From CAVVSD01 sp963837655 (GTDB lineage Bacteria; Actinomycetota; Thermoleophilia; Solirubrobacterales; Solirubrobacteraceae), in NCBI GenBank assembly GCA_963837655.1, contig CAWIOK010000006.1, forward strand, positions 62,001 through 126,000: a stretch of DNA of 64,000 nucleotides, in the 5' to 3' direction. This document shows positions 43,508 through 51,995 of the stretch, one piece after another (the stretch's first letter is position 1; the number at the start of each line of letters is the position of its first letter). The position numbers and the translations under genes were made by a program. The notes under the pieces were generated by a model, which worked only from the letters and a program-made list of their open reading frames with translations, made no database searches and had not been told where the DNA came from.

Positions 43508-44386
43508 ATGAGCTCGCCCGATTCCCAGCGGGCCCTGTCGTTCGCCGTCGCGTACCGGATGCTCGGCAGCGTCGCCGAGGCCGAGGACGTCGTGCAGGAC
43601 GCGCTGCTGCGCCTGCATCAGGCCGAGGACGTCGCCAATCCCGACGCATTCCTGACCACCGTGACCACGCGCCTGGCGATCGACGTGCTGCGCTCCGCCC
43701 GCGTGAAGCGCGAGGCCTACGTCGGCTCCTGGCTGCCCGAGCCGCTCGTCGAGGATGACGCCGCCGGCCGCGTGGAGGTGGACGAGACGGTCTCGCTGGC
43801 GTTCCTCGTCGCGCTCGAGCGCCTGACCCCCGACGAGCGCGCCGTGCTGGTGCTGCGGGAGGCGTTCGACTACGGGTTCGACGAGATCGGGGACGTCATC
43901 GGCAAGGACGCCGGCAACTGCCGGCAGATCCTCAGCCGGGCCCGTAGGCGCGTGGCCGACGACCGCATGCGCTTCGACCCCGATCCCGACGAGGGTCGCG
44001 CCCTGGCCGCGCGGTTCCTCCAGGCGGCGCGCGAGGGCGACATGGACGGGCTCGTCGCGCTCCTGGCCACCGACGCCCTGCTCGTCGGCGACGGCGGCGG
44101 CAAGGCGCGCTCGATCCCCGCCCCGATGGAGGGCGCCCTGCAGGTCGGCCGCGCGCTGGCGAGCTTCTACCGGCTCGGGACCGAGGCGGGCATCCAGCTG
44201 CGCCCCGCGATCGTCAACGGCGGCCCCGGCTTCCGGTCCTTCGACCCCGCCGGGCGACTGGTCAACGTCGTCGGCCTCGACATCACTGGCGGAGTCATCG
44301 CGCGGGTCTACTCGATGCTCAACCCGGACAAGCTCGGCCACCTCGGGCCGCTGTCCGACGTCGGGCTCAGGCCGCGACGGGCGTGA
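43508..44386 (+). CDS. ECF41-family RNA polymerase sigma factor with SnoaL-like C-terminal domain
   Basis: 292 residues. Sigma region 2 (AVAYRMLGSVAEAEDVVQDALLRL, about 12-60), region 4 (LTPDERAVLVLREAFDYGFDEI, about 105-155), then an NTF2/SnoaL-like domain. The ECF41 hallmarks are all visible: WLPEP in the linker (about 75), DGGGK (about 195-200) and NPDKL near the end (about 275). The C-terminal domain replaces an anti-sigma factor and modulates activity. The divergent epimerase gene with its consensus promoter is the evident target. Confidence 0.94.
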   Translation: MSSPDSQRALSFAVAYRMLGSVAEAEDVVQDALLRLHQAEDVANPDAFLTTVTTRLAIDVLRSARVKREAYVGSWLPEPLVEDDAAGRVEVDETVSLAFLVALERLTPDERAVLVLREAFDYGFDEIGDVIGKDAGNCRQILSRARRRVADDRMRFDPDPDEGRALAARFLQAAREGDMDGLVALLATDALLVGDGGGKARSIPAPMEGALQVGRALASFYRLGTEAGIQLRPAIVNGGPGFRSFDPAGRLVNVVGLDITGGVIARVYSMLNPDKLGHLGPLSDVGLRPRRA

Positions 44387-44885
44387 GCAGCCGGTGGGGC
44401 TCGCGCAGAGCGCGCGAGATCGCATCGCGGCGCAGCACCGACGGGACGCCGGGGCCGGGCCGGGTCTCGACGTCCTCCGGCGGCGGCTCGATGCCGCACG
44501 CCGGACACACGCCGTGCGGCGTCAGGTCGGTGCCGCAGGTCACGTGCGCGAAGAGCCGCACGGGCCCGTCGTCGACGAGGTGGCGCTCGCCCCACTGCAT
44601 CAGCCGGTGGACGATCGGCCACAGCTCGAGCCCGCTCTCCGTCAGCAGGAGGTCGTCGCGGCCCAGCTGGTAGGGGCGGCGCTCCACGATCCCGGTCTCC
44701 ACGAGGAGCGTGAGCCGGGCGCTCAGCACCGCTCTGGGGACGTCGAGATGCGCCTGGATGTCGGAGAAGCGCCGCACGCCGAAGAAGAGGTCGCGCAGGA
44801 TGAGCAGCGTCCATCGCTCACCGACGACCTCGAGCGATCGCGCGAGCGCACAGGCCTGCCCGTCGTAGTCCCGTCGCAGCGCCAT
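44367..44885 (-). CDS. HxlR-family transcriptional regulator
   Basis: 172 residues. Winged helix of the HxlR type: ACALARSLEVVGERWTLLILRDLFFGVRRFSDIQ, VPRAVLSARLTLLVETGIVERRPYQ. The C-terminal extension has a CGTDLTPHGVCPACG segment, a possible zinc site. Divergent from an MFS transporter, with a palindrome GGTTCA/TGAACC between them that is the likely operator. The 3' end overlaps the sigma gene 3' end by 20 bp (convergent). Confidence 0.9.
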   Translation of the reverse strand: MALRRDYDGQACALARSLEVVGERWTLLILRDLFFGVRRFSDIQAHLDVPRAVLSARLTLLVETGIVERRPYQLGRDDLLLTESGLELWPIVHRLMQWGERHLVDDGPVRLFAHVTCGTDLTPHGVCPACGIEPPPEDVETRPGPGVPSVLRRDAISRALREPHRLLTPVAA

Positions 44886-44905
44886 CAAGCCACCGTACCA
44901 GCTTC

Positions 44906-44922
44906 GGTTCAGTGAATGAACC
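44906..44922. promoter_or_regulatory. palindromic operator candidate between HxlR and MFS genes
   Basis: GGTTCA, GTGAA, TGAACC, centred in the 58-bp divergent gap. This is the expected place for an HxlR dimer controlling both genes. Confidence 0.5.
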
Positions 44923-44943
44923 GCGTGTGGTAGCTTCGCCGCC

Positions 44944-46164
44944 ATGGTCGCCGCGGCGCGCCCCTGGTACCGCAGCCCGACGTCGATCGTCGTCGCCGGC
45001 TGCCTGATCGCGGTCCTCACCTTCGGCGTCCGGACGAGCTTCGGGCTCTTCACCGACCCGCTCACGGAGTTCCGCGGGTTCGACCGCGAGACGTTCGCGC
45101 TGGCGATCGCGTTCCAGAACCTGCTGTGGGGTCTCGGCCAGCCGTTCGCCGGCGCGATCGCCGACCGCTACGGCGCCGGCCGCGTCCTGGCGGTGGGCGG
45201 GCTCGTGTACGCAGCCGGTGTGGCACTCATGGCGCACAGCACCTCACCGGGGGCGCTGACGCTGACCGGCGGTGTGCTGGTCGGACTGGGCGTCGCGGGT
45301 GGCTCGTTCACGATCGTCATCGCCGCGTTCGCCCGCCTGGTGAGCCCCGATCGCCGCTCGTGGGCGATGGGCCTGGCCACGGCCGCCGGGTCGATGGGCC
45401 AGTTCCTCTTCGCCCCGCTCGGGCAGGCGTTCATCTCCAAGTACGGCCCGATCACGGCGCTGACGCTGCTGTCCGGCATCCTGCTGCTCGTCCCGATCCT
45501 CGCCAGAGCGCTCATCGGGCGCGGCGACGACGAGGACCTGGGCGCGGACCTGTCGGCGCGGCAGGCGCTGCACGCTGCGCTGACGCACCCCAGCTACCTG
45601 CTGCTCGCGTGTGGCTTCTTCGTGTGCGGCTTCCACATCGCCTTCATCTCAGTGCATCTCCCGCCGTTTCTCACCGACCAGGGGTTCTCGAAGGGTCTTG
45701 CCGCGTGGGCGCTGTCGCTCATCGGGCTCTTCAACGTCATCGGCGCCTACACGTCGGGCATCCTCGGCGGCCACTACCCGCGCCGGCTGCTGCTGAGCGG
45801 GATCTACCTCGGCCGCGGGCTGGCGTTCACCATGTTCCTTCTGCTTCCCGTCACGACCGCGTCGGTGCTCGTCTTCTCGGCGCTCATGGGGCTGCTGTGG
45901 CTGTCCACCGTGCCCCTGACGTCCGGGCTCGTCGCGCTCATGTTCGGCACCCGGCACGTCGGCATGCTGTTCGGCGTCGTCTTCCTCTCGCACCAGATCG
46001 GCGCGTTCGCCGGCGCGCTGCTGGGCGGCACGATCTACCAACGCACCGGCAGCTACGACACCATGTGGATGCTGTGCATCCTGCTGAGCGTGTTCGCGGC
46101 GCTGGTCCATCTGCCGATCCGGGAGCGGAGGGCGGCGACGATCGTCGCCCCCAGCGCCGCATGA
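44944..46164 (+). CDS. MFS transporter (monocarboxylate/OFA-like)
   Basis: 406 residues, 12 helices. Loop 2-3 motif GAIADRYGAGRVLAVGG; the segment GVRTSFGLFTDPLTEFRGFDRETFALAIA before it is typical of the oxalate/formate and monocarboxylate porter-like group (TGGVLVGLGVAGGSFTIVIAAFARLV). Probably exports or imports a small organic acid, under control of the divergent HxlR regulator. ATGA overlap with the next small gene. Confidence 0.88.
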   Translation: MVAAARPWYRSPTSIVVAGCLIAVLTFGVRTSFGLFTDPLTEFRGFDRETFALAIAFQNLLWGLGQPFAGAIADRYGAGRVLAVGGLVYAAGVALMAHSTSPGALTLTGGVLVGLGVAGGSFTIVIAAFARLVSPDRRSWAMGLATAAGSMGQFLFAPLGQAFISKYGPITALTLLSGILLLVPILARALIGRGDDEDLGADLSARQALHAALTHPSYLLLACGFFVCGFHIAFISVHLPPFLTDQGFSKGLAAWALSLIGLFNVIGAYTSGILGGHYPRRLLLSGIYLGRGLAFTMFLLLPVTTASVLVFSALMGLLWLSTVPLTSGLVALMFGTRHVGMLFGVVFLSHQIGAFAGALLGGTIYQRTGSYDTMWMLCILLSVFAALVHLPIRERRAATIVAPSAA

Positions 46165-46307
46165 CCCGCCGCCGCGTGTCCGAAGTGCTCATCGGGCTGC
46201 TGCTCGCGGGTGTGTCGTTCCTCGGCGTGCTGTACCAGGTGAACGAGTCGGCGGCGGCCAAGGGCGAGGACGGCGGCGTGCCGCGGCTTATCTGCCCGCT
46301 GCACTGA
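46161..46307 (+). CDS. small single-helix membrane protein
   Basis: 48 residues starting inside the MFS stop (ATGA). Basic start MTRRR, one transmembrane helix (VLIGLLLAGVSFLGVLY) and a short polar tail ending RLICPLH. Coupled translation suggests a link with the transporter, but no family is recognised. Confidence 0.55.
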   Translation: MTRRRVSEVLIGLLLAGVSFLGVLYQVNESAAAKGEDGGVPRLICPLH

Positions 46308-46366
46308 CACAAGTCTCACATTTGGATACATTCACCGCTCCTGGACGCGAAGGAGAGGAGACGGGA

Positions 46367-47416
46367 ATGGGACGGCGGACGCATCTCGTGGGTGCGTGGC
46401 CGGGTCGTGGGCCCGAGCACGCAATGGATCAGGCCCTCAGCCGCCTGGCCCCGCACCTGGATCGCCTGAGCGACGGGGAGACGGGCGACCGGCATCTCTG
46501 GTGCACGCCCGTCATCGAGAAGCTCCGGGCGAACCCGGACGTCGAGATCCTGCGCGACGGTGACTGGAGCGACTACGAGCACGTCGCGCAGTGGAAGGTC
46601 GCCGACGGCCACACGCTCGATCCCGCGAATCTGCGGCACCACTACGCCCTGGCGTTCCGCAACAGCTATCCGTCCTTCCTGGTGCTGCGCGAGAAGCACG
46701 GCCGACCCGACCTCCGCTTCCAGGTCGGCATCGTCGCCCCCATCGACCTCGCCATCTACGCGTTCGGCGAGGCCGCGTTCGCGGACCCGTCGATCCTCGA
46801 GGGCTGGCAGGTCTCGACGGTCCGCGACATCGCGGAGATCCACGCAGAGGCGGGCGACGACGTCGTCTTCCAGCTCGAGACGGTCGTCGCGCTCATCGCG
46901 ATCGCGCAGGCCGACGACGCCGCGCAGCCGGCCGTCGCAGGCCAGATGGCCGAGACGATGCTCGACACGATCCGGCGCTCGCCCGCCGGCGCGCGGTTCG
47001 GGATCCACCTGTGCCTCGGCGACTTCCACCACACCGCCTACGGCGAGATGCGCGACGTCACCCCGCTCGTGCTGCTCGCCAACGCGATCGCCGCCGGGTT
47101 CCCGGAGGACCAGGTGCTGGAGTACGTCCACGCACCGTTCGCCGCAGCGAAGGAAGCGCCGATCGAGGCGGAGTCCTTCTACGAGCCGCTGCGCGACCTG
47201 GATCTACCCGACGACACCCGGTTCATCGCCGGGTTCCTGCACGAGTCGCTGGACACCGAGGCCCATCGCGAGCTCCTCGCGCGCATCGAGCGCCTGGCCG
47301 GCCGTGAGGTCGATGTCGCGGCGGCGTGCGGGCTCGGGCGCCGCGACAGCGACGAGGAGGCGTTCGAGCAGATGCGCGAGACGGCCGCCCTGCTGGGCGA
47401 GCCCGCGACAGCGTGA
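46367..47416 (+). CDS. MetE/uroporphyrinogen-decarboxylase-like TIM-barrel protein
   Basis: 349 residues from the ATG at 46367, which has GGAG seven bases upstream. The layout resembles the UROD/cobalamin-independent methionine synthase superfamily: N-terminal LVGAWPGRGPEHAMDQALSRL and DGETGDRHLW, core GIHLCLGDFHHTAYGEM, late EYVHAPFAAAKEAP and a closing EVDVAAACGLGRRDSDEEA. The zinc ligands of true MetE are not clearly present, so the reaction is unknown. Confidence 0.7.
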   Translation: MGRRTHLVGAWPGRGPEHAMDQALSRLAPHLDRLSDGETGDRHLWCTPVIEKLRANPDVEILRDGDWSDYEHVAQWKVADGHTLDPANLRHHYALAFRNSYPSFLVLREKHGRPDLRFQVGIVAPIDLAIYAFGEAAFADPSILEGWQVSTVRDIAEIHAEAGDDVVFQLETVVALIAIAQADDAAQPAVAGQMAETMLDTIRRSPAGARFGIHLCLGDFHHTAYGEMRDVTPLVLLANAIAAGFPEDQVLEYVHAPFAAAKEAPIEAESFYEPLRDLDLPDDTRFIAGFLHESLDTEAHRELLARIERLAGREVDVAAACGLGRRDSDEEAFEQMRETAALLGEPATA

Positions 47417-47417
47417 C

Positions 47418-47732
47418 TCAGAAGCGCCAGCGGACACGACGGTCGCCCTTGCTGGCGACGTAGCTGTCCGAGGAGCCCCGCAGGTCGCCGGTCACGCTCC
47501 AGCCGTTCCAGGTGAACCGCCGGACAGGACCGTTGGCGACGGGCAGGCCGAGCGCCCTGCGATGGGCTCCGCGCGCGACCCGTCGCGCCGTCGTGCAGGT
47601 CAGGCCGGTGGCGCGGATCCGCGTGAGGTCCACCCCGTCGTAGCGGGTGCCCGGGTACGGGTTCACGACGTCAGCGCAGGAGGACGCGGCCGCGCTCGCG
47701 GGAGCGGCGAGCGCGGTCAGGACGACCAGCGC
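47418..47732 (-). CDS. small secreted protein, start uncertain
   Basis: About 104 residues. A hydrophobic signal segment (LVVLTALAAPASAAA) is followed by a Cys pair and the pattern SCADVVNPYPGTRYDG, ATGLTCTTARRVARGAHRRA, FTWNGWSVTG, ending RRVRWRF. Small exported proteins with this CxTARRVARA pattern are frequent in this group of bacteria. No ATG, GTG or TTG precedes the signal peptide; CTG at 47732 is the nearest candidate, or a base error hides the start. Confidence 0.55.
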   Translation of the reverse strand, partial: ALVVLTALAAPASAAASSCADVVNPYPGTRYDGVDLTRIRATGLTCTTARRVARGAHRRALGLPVANGPVRRFTWNGWSVTGDLRGSSDSYVASKGDRRVRWRF

Positions 47733-47745
47733 GCAGAGGACCCGT

Positions 47746-48886
47746 CTATGTGCCGAGCGTAGCCAGGCGCCGTTGCAGGAGCCGCCGCTCGGCGTCGTCG
47801 TGGACGAGCTCGAGCGCCCGCCGCAACGCGTCGCGCGCCTCGTCGGTGCGCTCCAGCCGGCGCAGCAGCTCGCCGCGGGTCGCGTGCAGGTAGCGGTAGT
47901 CGTCGAGGTCGAGGCTGTCGACGATCTCCAGGCCCGACTGCGGCCCCTCGGCCTCCGCGACGGCGACGGCCCGGCTGAGCTCGACGACCGGTGACGCGGT
48001 GAGGCGCGCGAGCTCGCCGTACAGCGCGGCGATCTGCGCCCAGTCGCGCGGCTCATCGGCGTGCAGCGATGCGATCGCCGCCTGGAGGACGTACGGCCCG
48101 TGCCCATGCAGCGCGATGGCCCGGTCCAGCAGGGCGCGCCCCTCTTCGATCCGGGTCGCGTCCCACAGCGTGCGGTCCTGGTCGGCGAGCAGCACCAGCT
48201 CGCCGTCGCGGAACCGGGCCGCGCGGCGCGCGTCGAGCAGCAGCATCATCGCGCGCAGGCCGTGCACCTCGGGCTCGTCGGGCATGAGCTCGGCCAGCGC
48301 TCGCGCCAGACGCAGCGCCTCGACGGTCAGCTCGTCGCGGGTGGGCGGGCTGGAGTAGCCCTCGTTGAAGATCAGGTACACGACGGCCAGCACCGCGGCG
48401 AGACGGTCGGGCAGCAGGTGCGCCGGGGGGCACCCGGAACGGGATGCCGGCCGTCCGGATCTTGCGCTTCGCCCGGACGAGGCGCTGGGCCATCGTCGCC
48501 TCGGGCACGAGGAACGCGCGCGCGATCTCGGGTGTCGTCAGGCCGCCGAACGTCCGCAGGGTGAGCGCTACCTGGGCGTCGGTCGCCAGGGCAGGATGGC
48601 AGCACATGTACACGAGCTCGAGGCGCTCGTCGGGGAACACCATGTCGTCGTCCATCTCGTCCTCCACCGCCTCCGGCACCTCGAGAAGGCGGGTCTTCGC
48701 GACGAGCGTGCGGTCGCGGCGGATCCGGTCGATGGCGCGGTTGCGCGCGGTCCTGATCAGCCAGGAGCCAGGGTCCTCGGGCGCGCCGTCCCGGGGCCAG
48801 CGGGCCGCCGCGATCGCGAACGCCTCCTGCGCGGCCTCCTCGGCGAGATCGTGGTCGCCGAGGAAGCCGATGAGCGCAGCGAGCAC
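47746..48886 (-). pseudogene. ECF42-family sigma factor with TPR-like tail, one frameshift
   Basis: Region 2: GDHDLAEEAAQEAFAIAAARW, then PGSWLIRTARNRAIDRIRRDR. Region 4: ALATDAQVALTLRTFGGLTTPEIARAFLVPEATMAQRL. The frame then breaks at a run of six G at 48425-48430 (plus strand). Removing one base restores the frame through NEGYSSPPTRDELTVEALRLAR and the TPR-like tail to the stop at 47746. The family normally has about 10 residues before the GTG at 48886, so the N-terminus may be damaged too. The neighbouring DGPF protein and its ECF42-type promoter show the assignment. Probably a functional gene with a base error. Confidence 0.8.
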
Positions 48887-48925
48887 GTAGCCCCACTGGT
48901 CGCGGAAGGTCTGCTCGAGGATGGG

Positions 48926-49285
48926 TCAGTACTCCACGATCGGACGGACCTCGATCGCCCCGCCCATCGAGGCGGCCGGGACCTTCGACGCGAGCTCGAT
49001 CGCCGCGTCGAGATCGTCGGCCTCGTAGATGAGGTAGCCGTTCACGGCCTCCTTGAGCTCGACGAAGGGGCCGTCGGTGGTGAGCGTCCGCCCGTCCTGG
49101 ACGCGCACGGTCGTGGCGGTGTCCGGCGCGGCGAGGCCATGGCCCGGAGTGACGCCCGGGGTCTGGTTGATCGCTCCGTAGGCCGCGTAGACGGCGTTCT
49201 GCTCGTCCTGCGACAGGCGTCCCCAGGCCTCGGGGTCGTTCGGGGTCGGCGTGGAGCCCTGGTGGATCAGCAGCATGTACTTCAT
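48926..49285 (-). CDS. YCII/DGPF-domain protein, ECF42 partner
   Basis: 119 residues, ATG at 49285 with GGAGGA upstream. Opens MKYMLLIHQG and holds the signature TTDGPFVELKEAVNGYLIYE, the DGPF motif that names the partner family of ECF42 sigma factors. Fold: ferredoxin-like, with ASMGGAIEVRPIVEY at the end. It precedes the ECF42 gene on the same strand and has an ECF42-type promoter. The role of DGPF proteins is not established. Confidence 0.93.
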   Translation of the reverse strand: MKYMLLIHQGSTPTPNDPEAWGRLSQDEQNAVYAAYGAINQTPGVTPGHGLAAPDTATTVRVQDGRTLTTDGPFVELKEAVNGYLIYEADDLDAAIELASKVPAASMGGAIEVRPIVEY

Positions 49286-49316
49286 GACGTCCTCCTGGTC
49301 GGTGGTCGTCTATGAG

Positions 49317-49343
49317 GACGAACGGGGTGCCGGTGGATCGACA
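49317..49343 (-). promoter_or_regulatory. ECF42-type promoter for the DGPF gene
   Basis: Minus strand: TGTCGA (49343-49338), 17 bases, CGTC (49320-49317). This fits the reported ECF42 consensus TGTCGA with CGA/TC as -10. It lies 31 bp before the DGPF start codon, leaving room for its Shine-Dalgarno sequence. Confidence 0.7.
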
Positions 49344-49428
49344 CCTCTGCACCGCCCGAAGCATCCACGATCCGCACCGGCGCCCTCTCGACGACGTCGA
49401 GGCGGTCTGGCCGCTCGTCCGACGCCGG

Positions 49429-50400
49429 CTACGCGACCCTGCCCAGCCAGTCGACCAGCAGGCGGTTGACCTCGTCGGGTCGCTCCTGCTGGATCCAGTG
49501 CCCGCCGCGTCGAGGACGTGGGAAGCGACCAGGCCGGGCAGGGTCGTGCCGAACGCGTCGATCGCGCCGCCCATCCACCCGAGCGTCGCATCGCGCTCGC
49601 CGGCGAGGAACAGCGACGGCTGCGTGATCGGCGCACCGTCCCACGCGGCGAGGTCGCTCCAGTCGCGGTCGATGTTGCGGTAACGGTTCAGCGCGCCGGT
49701 CAGGCCGGTGCGTTCGAACTCGCCCGCGTAGACGTCGAGGTCGTGCTCGCCCAGCCAGGCCGGCAGCGCCACGTCCTCCGGGAACCGGTCGCTCAGGCGA
49801 GCACCGGGTCCGGGACGAAGAAGACGCTGCCGCCGTCGGGCGGCGGCTCGGCGTCGCCGGAGAGCGCCGCGTAGAAGCCCGGCCAGCCACGTGCGGACGT
49901 CGGGCTCGATCTCGGACTCCGCGCGTCCGGGCTCCTGGAAGTAGCTCACGTAGAACTCCTCCTGGCCGCCGATGCTGCCGAAGATGTCCGTCGGCCGCGG
50001 GCCGCCGCGCGGCGCGTACGGGACGCTCAGCATCGCGACGGCGCCGAACAGGTCCGGGCGCAGCAGCGCGCTGGTGGTCGCGATCGCCGACCCCCAGTCG
50101 TGGCCGATCGACGGTCGCCGTGCCCGCGCCGAGCGCGCGGACCACGCCCGCAGTGTCGGCGACGTGGTCGACGAGCCGGTAGGCGTCGACGGCGGCCGGC
50201 TTGGACGAGCGCCCGTAACCGCGGACGTCGACGGCGACCGCGTGGTACCCGGCGTCGGCGAGCGCCGGGAGCTGATGGCGCCAGGAGTACCAGCACTCCG
50301 GGAAGCCGTGGACGAGCACGACGAGCGGCCCCGAGCCCTGCTCGGCGACGTGGATGCGGCCGCCGGGGACGTCGAGGAGGCGGTGCTCGATCCCGGTCAC
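49429..50400 (-). pseudogene. alpha/beta hydrolase (epoxide-hydrolase-like), several frame breaks
   Basis: GTG at 50400 begins VTGIEHRLLDVPGGRIHVAEQ, then oxyanion region VHGFPECWYSWRHQLPALADAGY and DVRGYGRS. The nucleophile region and cap (MLSVPYAPRGG, FYVSYFQEPGRAE) are read in another frame, and the final GHWIQQERPDEVNRLLVDWLG in the first. At least four single-base shifts are needed for a continuous epoxide-hydrolase-like protein of about 320 residues. As written it is also in frame with the upstream phosphatase, probably an artefact of another shift, since GTGA would otherwise separate them. Confidence 0.65.
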
Positions 50401-51773
50401 GCGCGCAGCACCGGGGTCGAGCACGGCGATCGTGGCGTCGTCCAGCAGCTCGTCCGGGCTCATGTGGTGGATCACGGCCTCCACGGCGCTCACCGCACCC
50501 GCCGCCGACGCGAACGGCGCATCGCGGACCGCGTCGACGACGCCGTTGATGCTGAGCGCGTTGCCCTCGGGATAGGCCCGGTCCACGATCCCGTCGGACA
50601 CGAGCACGAGGCGATCGCCGTCCGCGAGCCGCCGCTCCCGGACGACGAGCTCCGCATCGTCCTCCAGGCGCCCAACGGCGGGAGCCGATGCCCCTCGAGC
50701 AGGTCCCCCTCGCCACGGCCGTCGACGACGATCGGGCCGAGCTCGCCGCACGAGATCCACGAGAACGTCGACGTCGGCGGCACCCAGAAGCCGATGGTCG
50801 TCGTGACCGTCGCCGTCTCCGCGAACTCGCGCACCACCGTGTCCATGAGGCGGATGATCCCCGGCAGGTCGAGCGACTGGTGCCGTGCCGAGCGGAACGC
50901 GCCGAGCGCGACGGACGCCAGCGCCGCCGCCCGTGTCCCGCTGCCCTCGGCGTCCGCCATGCCGATCCAGGTCCCGCCGGGTTCTCGGCGTAGTCGAACC
51001 AGTCGCCGCCGATCTCGTAGCCCGGGAGCACGTTGCCCGCGATGAGGGCGCCGTTGGTCCGGACGATGCGCGGCGGCAGCAGGTTCTGCTGGATCTCGGC
51101 CGCCGGGCTCGTCGCCCGCACGCGGCGCGCGGCGTCGAGGTGGTCCGTGTAGTCGGCCGCGAGCGACACCGCCGCGGCCGCCTCGTAGGCGAGGTCGGCG
51201 CAGGCCCTCGGCGTCGCTGCCCACCGCCACGACGACCCCGAGCGCCCGGCCCCGCAGCAGGAGCGGCGCGGAGACCGCGCCGGGCAGGTGCTCGTCGATC
51301 GTGGCCTCGAGCGCCGGGAGCCCCTCCCGCGGGATCTCGGTGCCGACCGCCAGCGTCACGGGCAGCGTCTCGGGGAAGCTCACCGGGCCGGCCAGGCGCA
51401 TGAGCCGGCTGCCCTCGAGGTCCACGAGGTACACCGCGGCCGAGGAGACGCCCGCGATCCGCTGCGCCTCGGCGACGATCTGATCGCCGAGCAGGTGCGG
51501 CGGCACCTTGTTCAGGACGTCGGCGACCGAGAGCGGCGTCGGGGTCGCGCGCGCCAGCTCGCCCGCGCGGGCGCAGGCGGTCCTCCGACGTCGTCGATCG
51601 CGACGTCGCGCGCCTGCTCGTTGACCGACGCGAGCAGGTCGGCGCGGCTGGGGAAATGCCGGTAGAGCGTGCCGCGGCTGACGTTGCGCGGCCCGCGCCA
51701 CCTCGGACATCGAGGCGCGCGGCGCACGGCTCAGCAGCTCGCTCGCGCACGCGACGATGTGCTTGCGGTTCAT
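50397..51773 (-). pseudogene. TetR-type HTH fused to GAF and SpoIIE/PP2C phosphatase domains, several frame breaks
   Basis: ATG at 51773 starts a TetR N-terminal domain: NRKHIVACASELLSRAPRA, SMSEVARAA, then in the next frame NVSRGTLYRHFPSRADLLASV. A GAF-like domain follows (LLGDQIVAEAQRIAGVSSAAVYLVDL, APLLLRGRALGVVVAV). Next comes AEIQQNLLPPRIV with NVLPGYEIGGDWFDY and ADAEGSGTRAAALASVALGAF, the SpoIIE/PP2C metal-dependent phosphatase core, ending IHHMSPDELLDDATIAVL. Several single-base shifts break it. TetR plus PP2C in one chain is unusual and would join promoter binding to partner-switching dephosphorylation. Confidence 0.65.
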
Positions 51774-51995
51774 CGCGACGTCGGAGCGCGCGCGCCGGGA
51801 CGGCAGCTGACTCGGCCACGGTCACGGACGAGGGCCTGGCAAAACGAGACACATTGTCCGGCCTACTACCCGGATCGTCGGGTAGACGAGCACCACGCGT
51901 CACGGGATCTGTCCGCAATCCGGTCCCGTCTTGTCGCGCTTTGTCCATCGTCGTCCTGCGTCGATTCGTCGCCGCACGTCCAGAGGAGAAGCCAC
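51774..51995. promoter_or_regulatory. divergent control region with operator-like repeats
   Basis: GACA-CAT-TGTC (51848-51858) and a 7-bp inverted repeat CTACCCG / CGGGTAG around GATCGT (51866-51885) lie between the TetR-PP2C gene and the divergent TM-helix gene. The first resembles actinobacterial TetR operators. No gene was seen in the 222-bp gap. Confidence 0.4.

Noticed and set aside
48372..50033. Long minus-strand open frame of 553 codons across the hydrolase, DGPF and sigma genes
   Set aside because: Only its first part reads as hydrolase; the rest is Arg/Pro-rich shadow of other genes in a GC-rich genome.
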